The notes under the pieces are model-generated. The model was not told the origin of the DNA and searched no databases. It saw nothing but the letters and a program-made list of their open reading frames with translations. From contig CP121688.1 in the NCBI GenBank assembly GCA_038396625.1, positions 3,658,001 through 3,722,000 on the forward strand: 64,000 bases of DNA, given 5' to 3'. A program made the position numbers and the translations under genes. Source of the stretch: G038396625 sp038396625. Its GTDB lineage: Bacteria > Bacillota > Clostridia > Peptostreptococcales > Thermotaleaceae. Of this stretch, positions 35,402 to 43,469 are shown one piece after another. Positions within the stretch are counted from its first letter, which is position 1, and every line of letters starts with the position of its first letter.

Positions 35402-36727
35402 TTAGAATATTAAATATACAATAGGAGCTGCGATAATTAATGAAATTACAACTCGTTCAAACCAAATTATAATCATATCTTTGATGCTTATAGGAATATC
35501 TGTTGATAGTATACATGGTATAGAAGCAGACATAAACAATATCTGAGATATACACACTATAGCAATAATAAATCTGGTGCTAAAATCCGCACCCGTCGAT
35601 ATAATAGCTGGTACATACATATCTGCCAAAGTTATTGCACTAGCCTTTGCGGCTAATAAAGGATCAGGTATCCTTAGTATCCAGGTAAAAGGATAAAACA
35701 GATAACCAGCATAATCAAATATAGGTGTATATTTAGCTGCTAATAGAGCGATAACTCCAATTGACATGATATTTGGGCCGATATTGATAGCTAGTTTGAT
35801 CCCATCTTTAAGATTAGTGATTGTATTCTCTAAGACAGTGGGCGCTTTTTCCATAGTTTTTATTCCCTTTTCCCAAGCTATTTTAAGCATATTACCTTTT
35901 TCCTGTGATTCTAAATCTGGTTTAACGTTATTATAGTATTCCTCAGATTTCTTATTTAACGGATACATTCTTACTGTTATTGCTGTTGTAATAAAAGTAA
36001 CAATCAATGTTACGGTAAAAAAAGTATTCCAATGCTCCATAATTCCTACCGTGTTAGCCACTATAATCATAAACGTGGCTGAAACAGTTGAAAACCCAGT
36101 AGCTATTATAGCTGCTTCTTTCGCATTATATTTCCCTTCTTTATATACTCTATTAGTAACTAATAACGCTAAAGAATAGCTTCCCACAAAAGATGTAACA
36201 GCATCTATTGCAGAACGTCCAGGCGTCCCCCATAGTGGTCTCATAATTGGTCTCATTAATACCCCTACAAACTCCATTAACCCATAACTAACTAAAAAAG
36301 CCAAAAATATCGAACCTATCGGAACAATAATAACTACTGGAACTACCACCTTTTCAAAAACGAACGGCACCATATCTGGTTCAAGTAGTACGGCAGGTCC
36401 AATTTTAAATATTGCCATAAATGCAGTAATAATTCCTACAATATTTAATATAGAAAACACTGTATCCGTTTTTGACTTATTCCATGTTTTATTAATAAAA
36501 GGATAAAATGCTCCTACAGTTATCATGATTCCTCCATATACTGGTATAAAGTGAGGTATTTTCCGAATACCAGTAACAATATGATCTATGGGTATTGTTG
36601 TTTTGCCAGCCAATGTAATTGATGCAAAGAACATAAAAACCCCTACAATACTATATAAAAAAAACTTAAAGATATTTAAATTCTTAGTCTTTTTTTCAAC
36701 GCTATTATGCGTTTCCAGAACACTCAT
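35402..36727 (-). CDS. YjiH-family membrane protein (nucleoside-recognition Gate domain)
   Basis: A 441-residue integral membrane protein with about 10 helices and the Gate-like pattern of the YjiH family (FVGSYSLALLVTNRVYKEGKYNAKEAAIIATGFSTVSATFM; PDPLLAAKASAITLADMYVPAI). The family is annotated as putative transporters of unknown substrate and is often found near amino-acid catabolism genes. It lies between the intron and the aminotransferase pseudogene, close to hutU copy 2. Its original terminator is now 2.2 kb away because the intron was inserted 9 bases after its stop codon. Its leader resembles that of the YuiF-type transporter. Confidence 0.85.
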   Translation of the reverse strand: MSVLETHNSVEKKTKNLNIFKFFLYSIVGVFMFFASITLAGKTTIPIDHIVTGIRKIPHFIPVYGGIMITVGAFYPFINKTWNKSKTDTVFSILNIVGIITAFMAIFKIGPAVLLEPDMVPFVFEKVVVPVVIIVPIGSIFLAFLVSYGLMEFVGVLMRPIMRPLWGTPGRSAIDAVTSFVGSYSLALLVTNRVYKEGKYNAKEAAIIATGFSTVSATFMIIVANTVGIMEHWNTFFTVTLIVTFITTAITVRMYPLNKKSEEYYNNVKPDLESQEKGNMLKIAWEKGIKTMEKAPTVLENTITNLKDGIKLAINIGPNIMSIGVIALLAAKYTPIFDYAGYLFYPFTWILRIPDPLLAAKASAITLADMYVPAIISTGADFSTRFIIAIVCISQILFMSASIPCILSTDIPISIKDMIIIWFERVVISLIIAAPIVYLIF

Positions 36728-36746
36728 TATTACCTCTCCTTTTTTG

Positions 36747-36836
36747 TTTTTTATATATTATTTAAAATCGGCAAAAACAATTTTATTTCTATTAATATCT
36801 TGATAATTCAAACGCGCGCCCACCTTTTATGTCTAT
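36747..36836. repeat. Leader shared with the YuiF-type transporter, copy B
   Basis: Aligns with 32701-32795. On the minus strand it contains a short in-frame peptide ending IDIKGGRAFELSRY-stop, which looks like the C-terminal end of a lost gene; copy A has a damaged version (IEIKGGHLF-stop). Confidence 0.6.
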
Positions 36837-36923
36837 TGAAGTGTTGTGTTTTTGTATATAAAAATACTACCATCTCTTAACAATTTCTAACGCTTCATCT
36901 GAAATTTTTCCATCAATATATTC

Positions 36924-37238
36924 TTAAATCGTATTTTCAATAATATCTAGGGCTTGTTCTACTTCTTTTGCAGTGATCACTAAAGGAGGATGTACCCTAA
37001 GGATGTTTTCTGCAAGGAAGATAAGAATCACCCCTTTTTCCCAACATCTATAACATATCTTGGAAGCTGCGTGTATATCCTTTTCTTTTGTAAGCTTGTT
37101 TTTCACTAACTCTACTCCAATAGACAACCCTTTTCCACGTCTCATCACCAAAGGAAAATAAGGTGCTCTTGATGCTTTTGCAATCACTTTATCATCTCTT
37201 TGTACAAGTTCTATACATTTGATGAGATTTTTTCTCAT
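36924..37238 (-). pseudogene. Class III aminotransferase with a large internal deletion
   Basis: An open frame of 104 codons that joins both ends of a class III (GABA/ornithine-type) aminotransferase. Residues 1-37 (MRKNLIKCIELVQRDDKVIA to RRGKG) match the N-terminus; residues 38-104 (LSIGVELVKNKL, then KICYRCWEKGVILIF and LRVHPPLVIT) match the C-terminus. About 330 residues with the PLP lysine and all active-site parts are gone. The joint falls at RGKG, a tetrapeptide found at both positions in this family, so deletion between short direct repeats is likely. The GAGGG ribosome site is intact. Confidence 0.85.
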
Positions 37239-37310
37239 AATCCAACCCTCTTTGTTGTATTTTATTATCAATCCATATAAAGCACTTATAAAAATCTTTA
37301 TAGAAACGCA

Positions 37311-37352
37311 ACAAAGTGGTAACACCTTTGTCCTTTGTAGTTACCACTTTGT
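37311..37352 (-). terminator. Terminator-like hairpin after hutU copy 2
   Basis: ACAAAGTGGTAAC / GTTACCACTTTGT is a perfect 13-bp stem with a 16-base loop, about 20 bases past the hutU stop. It suggests hutU copy 2 is a single-gene transcript. Confidence 0.7.
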
Positions 37353-37371
37353 CTGTCAATAATATTATTTT

Positions 37372-39087
37372 TTAACGAGGAGCCTTTCCGTCTGGACCAA
37401 AGGTTACTTTTTCTGCTGGCTCCCACCATAGAGGTATTTTTATGCTTTCATCTGTTAGTTTTCCTTTTCCATTGGCTACATCTCTTGCAATCTCATAGCC
37501 TGCCTGTGCATGTCGCACCACACCGATTCCTGAGTCTACGGTAAGAGCTGCTTCTAGTCTAAGGTCTGCCTCTTCTGTTCCATCGGCAATCATTGTTACT
37601 CCCGTATGCACTGCTTCTCCCATGGAGTAGTTTGCTTGGATAGCAATTAAGTCACAGCCTGCTGCGCAGTTTAGTAATCCATTTAGATATGGCCAGTCAG
37701 AGATTAAGTCTCCGCCATCCTTCATGTTTTCTGATTCAAATGTTGGGTTTACGATAGATCCTGAGTCTAGGTTATCTCTTGAGAAAGCTACAGGTCCTGA
37801 TAATTCACCCTTCTTGATTAATTCGTTTACTGCTAAACCAAAACGCTTTCTTTGGCCAAAGCCCATGTAGCAAATTCTTGCGGGCAATGCTTCTATTGGC
37901 AGATGCTTACGTGCTAAGTTGATCCATCTTTCTACCAATGGATCCCCTTTGCAGATTTCAAGAGCTAAATCATCTGTCTTTCTAAGATCCTCTGGATCTC
38001 CCGATAAACAAGTCCATCTGAAAGGTCCACGTCCTTCGCAGAATAATGGTCTGATGTATTCTGATACAAATCCTGGAATTGTCATGGCTTCTTTTTCTGG
38101 CATTCCTGCATCTCTACATTCCTTACGGATACTGGTACCATATTCAAATACTTCTACGCCTTTTCTGTAGAAGGCATTCATAACACTTAATTGCTTTTTC
38201 ATGGTTTCACGGGCATCTTCAAGATATGCTTTACGGTCTCTTACACGATATTCATCAGCTTGTTCTCCTGTATAACCAGATGGTATATAAGAAATGGGAT
38301 CATGACATGGACACATTTCACTAATAATATCTGGCATAAATCCTTTTTCATAGGCTTCCTCAAATATATCTGCTGCATTTCCCACAACTGCCACAGATAA
38401 AGGCTGTTTTTTTGCTACAGCTTCTTTCGCCAATGCGATAGCCTCATCTAGTGAATATACCATTTTATCCATGTAATTTTTTTCAATCCGTCTTTGGATG
38501 ACTCTTTCATCAGCGTCTACAACAATGGCTACGCCTCCATGCATCTTCATAGCCCAGCTTTGGTTACCACCCATTCCTCCTGCACCTGCAGTTAAATAGA
38601 TTTTTCCTGTTAGATCATTATTAAATTTCTTAATAGCAATGGCAGATAAAGTTTCAAAGGTTCCTTGGATCACTCCCTGTGTTCCTATGTATTCCCAAGG
38701 AGCTGCTGTGTATTGGGCAAACATGGTAAGGTTTTTATCTTGCAAGTCATAGAAGGTTTCCCAATCTGCCTTCATAATATTTGTTGTTGCCATGACAACA
38801 CGGGGTGCTAATTTATGTGTCTTAAAGATGGCTACAGGCATTCCTGACTGTACAACCAAGGTTTCATTATCTTCTAATTCTTTTAATGACTTTACAATAG
38901 CATGATAAGATTCCCAGTTTCTTGCACATTTTCCATTGCCCCCGTAGATTACAAGCAGCTCTGGAATTTCTGCATTTTCCATATTGTTTTCAAGCATTCT
39001 TAGAATAGATTCTTGCTTCCAGCCCTTACATCTTAGAGTAGGACCTCTTTGTGCCTTTACCTCATAAAGTATTTCTGCTTTACTCAT
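37372..39087 (-). CDS. hutU: Urocanate hydratase, copy 2
   Basis: 571 residues, identical in protein sequence to the product of 21983-23698. I could find about eight base differences in the coding region (for example at 37401, 37407 and near 37684, 37855, 38052, 38172, 38900 and 38926), all silent. It has its own copy of the sigma-54 promoter. It lies directly downstream of the sigma-54 activator gene and is followed by a strong hairpin rather than other hut genes. This may be the ancestral, regulator-linked location or a dosage copy; sequence alone does not say which. Confidence 0.98.
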   Translation of the reverse strand: MSKAEILYEVKAQRGPTLRCKGWKQESILRMLENNMENAEIPELLVIYGGNGKCARNWESYHAIVKSLKELEDNETLVVQSGMPVAIFKTHKLAPRVVMATTNIMKADWETFYDLQDKNLTMFAQYTAAPWEYIGTQGVIQGTFETLSAIAIKKFNNDLTGKIYLTAGAGGMGGNQSWAMKMHGGVAIVVDADERVIQRRIEKNYMDKMVYSLDEAIALAKEAVAKKQPLSVAVVGNAADIFEEAYEKGFMPDIISEMCPCHDPISYIPSGYTGEQADEYRVRDRKAYLEDARETMKKQLSVMNAFYRKGVEVFEYGTSIRKECRDAGMPEKEAMTIPGFVSEYIRPLFCEGRGPFRWTCLSGDPEDLRKTDDLALEICKGDPLVERWINLARKHLPIEALPARICYMGFGQRKRFGLAVNELIKKGELSGPVAFSRDNLDSGSIVNPTFESENMKDGGDLISDWPYLNGLLNCAAGCDLIAIQANYSMGEAVHTGVTMIADGTEEADLRLEAALTVDSGIGVVRHAQAGYEIARDVANGKGKLTDESIKIPLWWEPAEKVTFGPDGKAPR

Positions 39088-39135
39088 TCTATTTTCCCCC
39101 TTGTATATTTTTCATTTCTTTATGCCTTATATATA

Positions 39136-39151
39136 AGCAAGGGGTGTGCCA
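39136..39151 (-). promoter_or_regulatory. Sigma-54 promoter of hutU copy 2
   Basis: TGGCACACCCCTTGCT on the minus strand, identical to the promoter of copy 1 and a full match to the -24/-12 consensus. Confidence 0.9.
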
Positions 39152-39237
39152 ACTTTATATTTTTCTTCGTATTTAGGCGCAGCACACATGTTTATACGGT
39201 TATTATAAAAATTCTTTTTTATTTACCTATACGAGGT

Positions 39238-39318
39238 GTATAATTTTTATTCAGTAACTGTTAGGCAATATTGTTTTTTCATATTGTACAAAAAGTATTC
39301 ACTGCATAATTTTTATAC
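39238..39318. promoter_or_regulatory. Candidate activator sites upstream of hutU copy 2
   Basis: GTATAATTTTTATTC (39238-39252) and GCATAATTTTTATAC (39304-39318) lie 86 and 152 bases upstream of the -24/-12 promoter. A weaker match lies near 39203-39217. They sit between hutU and the activator gene. Confidence 0.65.
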
Positions 39319-39426
39319 ACCACTTCAGAGGTATACCTTATATCCTTTCGATCGTTTTATATATATCACATAAAACATAAAATAAAGACAAATAAAATAA
39401 AGGATCATTTGCAGCAATCAAATATT

Positions 39427-41148
39427 TTATACATTTTCAGGTTTCTCAATCCCAAGTTTTTTCATTCGATATTTTAAACTTTGTCGTATAATACCTAGTT
39501 TTTTTGATGTTTCACTTAAATTCCATTGGTATATATTTAAATTTTCTAGGATGACTTTTTTTTCAATCTCACGTAGTATCGTTGGTAAAGAGATATCATT
39601 CTGCTTGATATCTTGTATAGCCGTATCTCCTAAAATAACTTCTTTGATATATCCAGGCATGTCTTTCAAATTAAGCTCTATTTGATGATCTTCTACTCTA
39701 ACCATTAGATTTTCAATGACATGCTCTAGTTCTCTGGTATTTCCGGGCCAAGCATAAGATAACATAGTTTCCTTTAGTTCATGGGAAAATGCTTTTATTT
39801 TTTTGTTAAGCAGTTTGTTGTACTTATTCACAAAAAACTCAGCCATACACAGTATATCCTCTTTCCTCTGCCTTAAAGGTGATATATATAGACATAATGC
39901 TGCAATGCGATAAAAAAGGTCTTGCCGCAATTTACCCTCACGAATTAGTTTTTGAGGATCTTCATTAATGGCACTAATTACCCTACAGCGAATCGGAATC
40001 GTATGTAGCCCCCCTATTGGACGAACCTTCTTTTCCTGTAGTACCCTTAAAAGTTTACTTTGCATTGAAATGGGCATAGAATTTAGTTCATCTAAAAACA
40101 ATGTTCCCGCTCCAGCTTCTTCGAAAAGGCCTACTTTGTCTACAGCACCTGTATAAGACCCTTTTGCTGTACCAAATAAAATGCTTTCCAAAAGATTTTC
40201 AGGAATAGCAGCACAGTTAATCGCTACAAAAGGTTCTTCGCCATTCTTCCCAAAATTATGAATGCTTTGGGCAAACACTTCTTTTCCTGTGCCTGTCTCC
40301 CCCACAATAAGCAATGCCGTGTCCAGCAATGCAATTGTCTGGGCTTCTTTAATAAGATTCTTCATCGCACTGCTATTCCCAACAATGTCAGAAAAAGAAT
40401 AAGAGGTTCCATTATTAAGACTTTTTTCATTTTTTTCCGTTGTTTTGCTATAAAGCTTCCGCTTTAATTCAATGGTTTCCGATAATAAAGATTGTAATTT
40501 CGTCTCGTTTTTACTAATAGAATATACAGCGATGATTTCATTATCTTTCACAATAGGGTAAGTGCTATAGGATAAGTATTTAGGAATCCCATCTTTATAT
40601 GCATGGGCTTTGTACTTATTAATGATAGGCGTTCCTGTTTTATAAACCTTTCTATGCTCCGACATTTCTGTTGCTTTATAATTGTATGCTTCCCACAAAT
40701 ATTTCCCTACAATTTCCTGTCCTGACAGTTCTTCCAGTTTTTCTTGCGCATTGTTGTATAAAACAACACGCCCTTCATAATCACTAATAATAATCCCATC
40801 ATTAATGGATTCAATAATTTTTTCTAAACAGTAGAGTCTTGTCCTATCATTTTTAAAATCTACAATGTTCTCAAAAAAAACAAATGTATACTTTTCGCTT
40901 TTTCCAATCAGTTTGCGTGCATGGATACTATATTTATTGTCATAGGGTGTTTTCATAACTTTAGATGTATTCATTATTTCTATTAAATCAAAGGAAAAAA
41001 TTTGATCAAACTTACTGCCATCTAGTTTCTTTTGATTACATATTTTTTTAATTAAATCACTAGCCCACACAATCTCTTCTTCTTCATTCAAAATAACAAG
41101 TCCTGAAACATACTCTGTCAATAGCTTTCCAACCATTCTCATATCCAT
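39427..41148 (-). CDS. Sigma-54-dependent activator (PAS, AAA+, Fis-type HTH)
   Basis: A 573-residue enhancer-binding protein of the RocR type. Residues about 1-100 form a sensor-like region, 105-215 a PAS domain (DGIIISDYEGRVVLYNN), 253-490 the AAA+ domain with Walker A GETGTGKE (283-290) and the sigma-54 contact loop GSYTGA (330-335; a GAFTGA variant), then a C-terminal Fis-type helix-turn-helix (LSETSKKLGIIRQSLKYRMKKLG). The Walker B region reads LFLDELNS. No receiver domain is present, so a small molecule such as histidine or urocanate is the likely signal (inference). Its neighbour hutU copy 2 has a sigma-54 promoter and dyads, making it the prime regulatory candidate. Confidence 0.95.
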   Translation of the reverse strand: MDMRMVGKLLTEYVSGLVILNEEEEIVWASDLIKKICNQKKLDGSKFDQIFSFDLIEIMNTSKVMKTPYDNKYSIHARKLIGKSEKYTFVFFENIVDFKNDRTRLYCLEKIIESINDGIIISDYEGRVVLYNNAQEKLEELSGQEIVGKYLWEAYNYKATEMSEHRKVYKTGTPIINKYKAHAYKDGIPKYLSYSTYPIVKDNEIIAVYSISKNETKLQSLLSETIELKRKLYSKTTEKNEKSLNNGTSYSFSDIVGNSSAMKNLIKEAQTIALLDTALLIVGETGTGKEVFAQSIHNFGKNGEEPFVAINCAAIPENLLESILFGTAKGSYTGAVDKVGLFEEAGAGTLFLDELNSMPISMQSKLLRVLQEKKVRPIGGLHTIPIRCRVISAINEDPQKLIREGKLRQDLFYRIAALCLYISPLRQRKEDILCMAEFFVNKYNKLLNKKIKAFSHELKETMLSYAWPGNTRELEHVIENLMVRVEDHQIELNLKDMPGYIKEVILGDTAIQDIKQNDISLPTILREIEKKVILENLNIYQWNLSETSKKLGIIRQSLKYRMKKLGIEKPENV

Positions 41149-41161
41149 ACATTCTAACCCC

Positions 41162-41216
41162 CATTTTGTTATGTCGGAATTTTGTTTATTGTGTCTAAAT
41201 TTTGTTTATTATATGA
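41162..41216. repeat. Tandem 20-bp repeats before the activator gene
   Basis: AATTTTGTTTATT occurs at 41178-41190 and 41198-41210 with a 20-base period. A weaker third unit (CATTTTGTTATG) starts near 41162. They begin a few bases upstream of the start codon and may serve autoregulation. Confidence 0.5.
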
Positions 41217-41344
41217 TAATTTCTTCATTTTTGCAAATACTCCTCTACATCCCTGTTTTGTTATATACTTATTTTTAAATGAAGATATGAACATTTCTAT
41301 AACTTACATATAAACTGTTTTTGACAAAATGTTGCTAAAATAAA

Positions 41345-41381
41345 ACCCTATTACAAATGATTCAATCAAATGCAATAGGGT
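41345..41381 (-). terminator. Terminator after hbd
   Basis: ACCCTATT / AATAGGGT stem with TTTTATTTTAG following on the minus strand, just past the hbd stop. Confidence 0.75.
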
Positions 41382-41417
41382 CTAAAATTTAAAACTGTAT
41401 TCTGTTATGTCAAAGTA

Positions 41418-42266
41418 TTATTTATAATTATAGAATCCTTCACCTGTTTTTCTTCCTAATAGGTTTCCTCTTACCATTTTTCTTAGCAATGGATGTGGTC
41501 TATATTTTGAATCACCAAATTCATTGTATAATACCTCCATAATTGCAAGGCATACATCATTACCAATAAGGTCTGCCAAAGCTAATGGGCCGATTGGGTG
41601 ATTTGCACCTAACTTCATGGCTTCATCGATATCTTCTTTTTTGGCAACGCCATCAGCCAATATGCCCACGGCTTCGTTAATCATTGGGATAAGTACTCTA
41701 TTAACTACAAATCCTGGTGCTTCTTCTACTTCTACTGGCGTTTTTCCCAATTTTTGTGATAACTCCACTACGGCAGCTTTTGTTTCTTCAGAAGTAGCAA
41801 GTCCTTTAATAATCTCTACCAGCTTCATTACAGGCACTGGATTAAAGAAGTGCATACCAATCACCTTATCCGGTCTATTGGTAGATGCTGCAATTTCAGT
41901 AATAGAAAGAGAAGAAGTATTTGTAGCAAAAATAGTTTCTGGTTTACACAATGCGTCCATTTCAGCAAACAATTTTTTCTTTGCTTCCATATTCTCAGTG
42001 GCGGCTTCTATAATCAAATCACAATCCGCCATAATTTCAACCTCTGTAGAGGTTTTAATTCTAGCAAGAATCTCATCTTTCTCTTCCTCTGTCATCTTTC
42101 CTTTTTGAACACTTCTATCCAAGTTTTTTGTAACTGTTTTGATACCTTTGTCTATAGACTCTTGACGTCTACTTCTTACAGCCACTTCATAACCTTTTTG
42201 TGCAAGTACCTGTATAATGCCTGCACCCATAGTTCCTGTACCTAATACACCTACTTTTTTCATCAT
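41418..42266 (-). CDS. hbd: 3-hydroxybutyryl-CoA dehydrogenase
   Basis: Interconverts acetoacetyl-CoA and 3-hydroxybutyryl-CoA with NAD(P)H in butyrate-type fermentation. The 282 residues have the N-terminal Rossmann motif GVLGTGTMGAGI, the catalytic segment NTSSLSITEIA, HFFNPVPVMKLVEII (active-site His) and the C-terminal helical domain (NHPIGPLALADLIGNDVCL). It is encoded 80 bases after crt in the same direction. The rest of the butyrate route (thl, bcd, etf) is not in this window. Confidence 0.96.
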   Translation of the reverse strand: MMKKVGVLGTGTMGAGIIQVLAQKGYEVAVRSRRQESIDKGIKTVTKNLDRSVQKGKMTEEEKDEILARIKTSTEVEIMADCDLIIEAATENMEAKKKLFAEMDALCKPETIFATNTSSLSITEIAASTNRPDKVIGMHFFNPVPVMKLVEIIKGLATSEETKAAVVELSQKLGKTPVEVEEAPGFVVNRVLIPMINEAVGILADGVAKKEDIDEAMKLGANHPIGPLALADLIGNDVCLAIMEVLYNEFGDSKYRPHPLLRKMVRGNLLGRKTGEGFYNYK

Positions 42267-42346
42267 TGTTCCCTCCTATGTAAATAATTTAGTAATTTGC
42301 TAACACTCATAAACTCTATTCTCTATAAAATCTTCTTGACTTATCA

Positions 42347-43126
42347 TTATTCATTTTTAAATGTTGGTTTTCTTTTTTCTAAAAAAGCAGTCATACCTTC
42401 TTTTTGATCTTTCGTTGCAAAGCACAAGCCAAATAAGTCTGCTTCTATTTCAATACCTGTTTCAATATCTGTTTCAATTCCTCTATTGATAGCAATATTG
42501 GCATAACGAACAGCCATTGGTGCATTGGCTGCAATTTTATCAGCTAAAACAAAAGCTTCTGTCATTAAATCCTCAGATTTTACAACTTTATTAACCAAAC
42601 CTATTCTCTCCGCCTCTTCAGCATTGATCATATTTCCTGTTAAAATCAATTCTTTTGCTTTACCCATACCTACCAATCTTGGTAGTCTTTGTGTCCCTGA
42701 AAATCCGGGAACAATACCTAAACCTACTTCTGGCTGTCCAAACTTTGCTTTTTCACTGGCAATACGCATGTCACAACTCATCGCCAACTCACAACCTCCA
42801 CCCAATGCAAAGCCATTCACAGCAGCAATAACAGGCTTCTCCATTTTTTCTATTCTTCTAAATACTTGCTGCCCCAAATTACCAAATTTTCTTCCTTCTT
42901 CTGCATTTAAATCTTTCATTTCTGCAATATCTGCTCCAGCAACAAATGCCTTTCCCTGGCCTGTAATAATAATTACATCCACATCAGCAGCTGTCTCTAA
43001 CTGATCTAAAGCACAGCTTAGCTCTTTTAATACCTGCGTATTAAGAGCATTTAAGGCCTTAGGTCTGTTTATTGCTAATACAGCAACCTTCTCCCTTTGC
43101 TCAAGCTGAATTAATTCAAAATCCAT
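42347..43126 (-). CDS. crt: Crotonase (3-hydroxybutyryl-CoA dehydratase)
   Basis: Reversibly dehydrates 3-hydroxybutyryl-CoA to crotonyl-CoA. The 259 residues show the enoyl-CoA hydratase pattern: NRPKALNALN, GAGKAFVAGADIAEM-type oxyanion-hole segment (AFVAGADI), AAVNGFALGGGCELAMSCD with the first catalytic Glu, and FGQPEVGLGIVPGFSGTQRLPRLVG with the second. Start: GGAGGGATAGCA-ATG. It precedes hbd, a common clostridial pair. A dyad like the hut activator sites lies about 140 bases upstream. Confidence 0.95.
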   Translation of the reverse strand: MDFELIQLEQREKVAVLAINRPKALNALNTQVLKELSCALDQLETAADVDVIIITGQGKAFVAGADIAEMKDLNAEEGRKFGNLGQQVFRRIEKMEKPVIAAVNGFALGGGCELAMSCDMRIASEKAKFGQPEVGLGIVPGFSGTQRLPRLVGMGKAKELILTGNMINAEEAERIGLVNKVVKSEDLMTEAFVLADKIAANAPMAVRYANIAINRGIETDIETGIEIEADLFGLCFATKDQKEGMTAFLEKRKPTFKNE

Positions 43127-43266
43127 TGCTATCCCTCCTTTAGATTCACAGAACCTGTTTGTATAAGCAATGATATCCTTCTATCTGTGCTTATTTCTAG
43201 TGAATATAATGTTGTATTGGTTCATAAACTGCTTATTATTTTTAGTCTATGCCATACATTATATTC

Positions 43267-43281
43267 CTATAAAAATTATAC
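43267..43281. promoter_or_regulatory. Hut-type dyad upstream of crt
   Basis: CTATAAAAATTATAC differs in one base from the best hut activator site. At the distance where the hut genes have their promoter, TTGCTTA (43163-43169, minus strand) matches the -12 half, but the GG of the -24 half is 2 bases too close. No complete sigma-54 promoter is present. Confidence 0.35.
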
Positions 43282-43410
43282 ACCTTCTTTAGAAAAATAA
43301 AAACTACCTTTGTCATTTATTTAACAATATTTCAAATTTATACCACTTTTATTATATAGCTTCTTACTTCCTTATTCAATGGTATGTGCAACTTATTTTC
43401 TTTGAAAACA

Positions 43411-43449
43411 GAAATAACTGATCACCTTTTCATAGTAATCAGTTATTTC
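43411..43449 (-). terminator. Terminator after lysC
   Basis: GAAATAACTGAT / ATCAGTTATTTC is a perfect 12-bp stem followed by TGTTTTC on the minus strand, about 20 bases past the lysC stop. Confidence 0.75.
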
Positions 43450-43469
43450 TATTTTCATTTCCATATATA

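Larger units (their letters stand above)
37370..39172. repeat. Duplicated hutU block, copy 2
   Basis: Near-identical to 21981-23783 in direct orientation; the copies are 15389 bases apart. The duplicated segment includes the sigma-54 promoter but not the activator dyads, which differ in exact sequence and position at each copy. Confidence 0.95.

Noticed and set aside
36924..37325. Reading the aminotransferase fragment as a 133-residue protein
   Set aside because: The first 29 codons have no ribosome site or homology; the site and family match start at 37238.
41617..42108. A 163-codon plus-strand frame inside hbd, and a similar 159-codon frame inside crt (42525-43004)
   Set aside because: Both are antisense shadows of well-identified enzymes.
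43160..43185. A sigma-54 promoter for crt
   Set aside because: The -12 half is present but the GG of the -24 half has the wrong spacing (8 instead of 10 bases), which sigma-54 does not normally tolerate.
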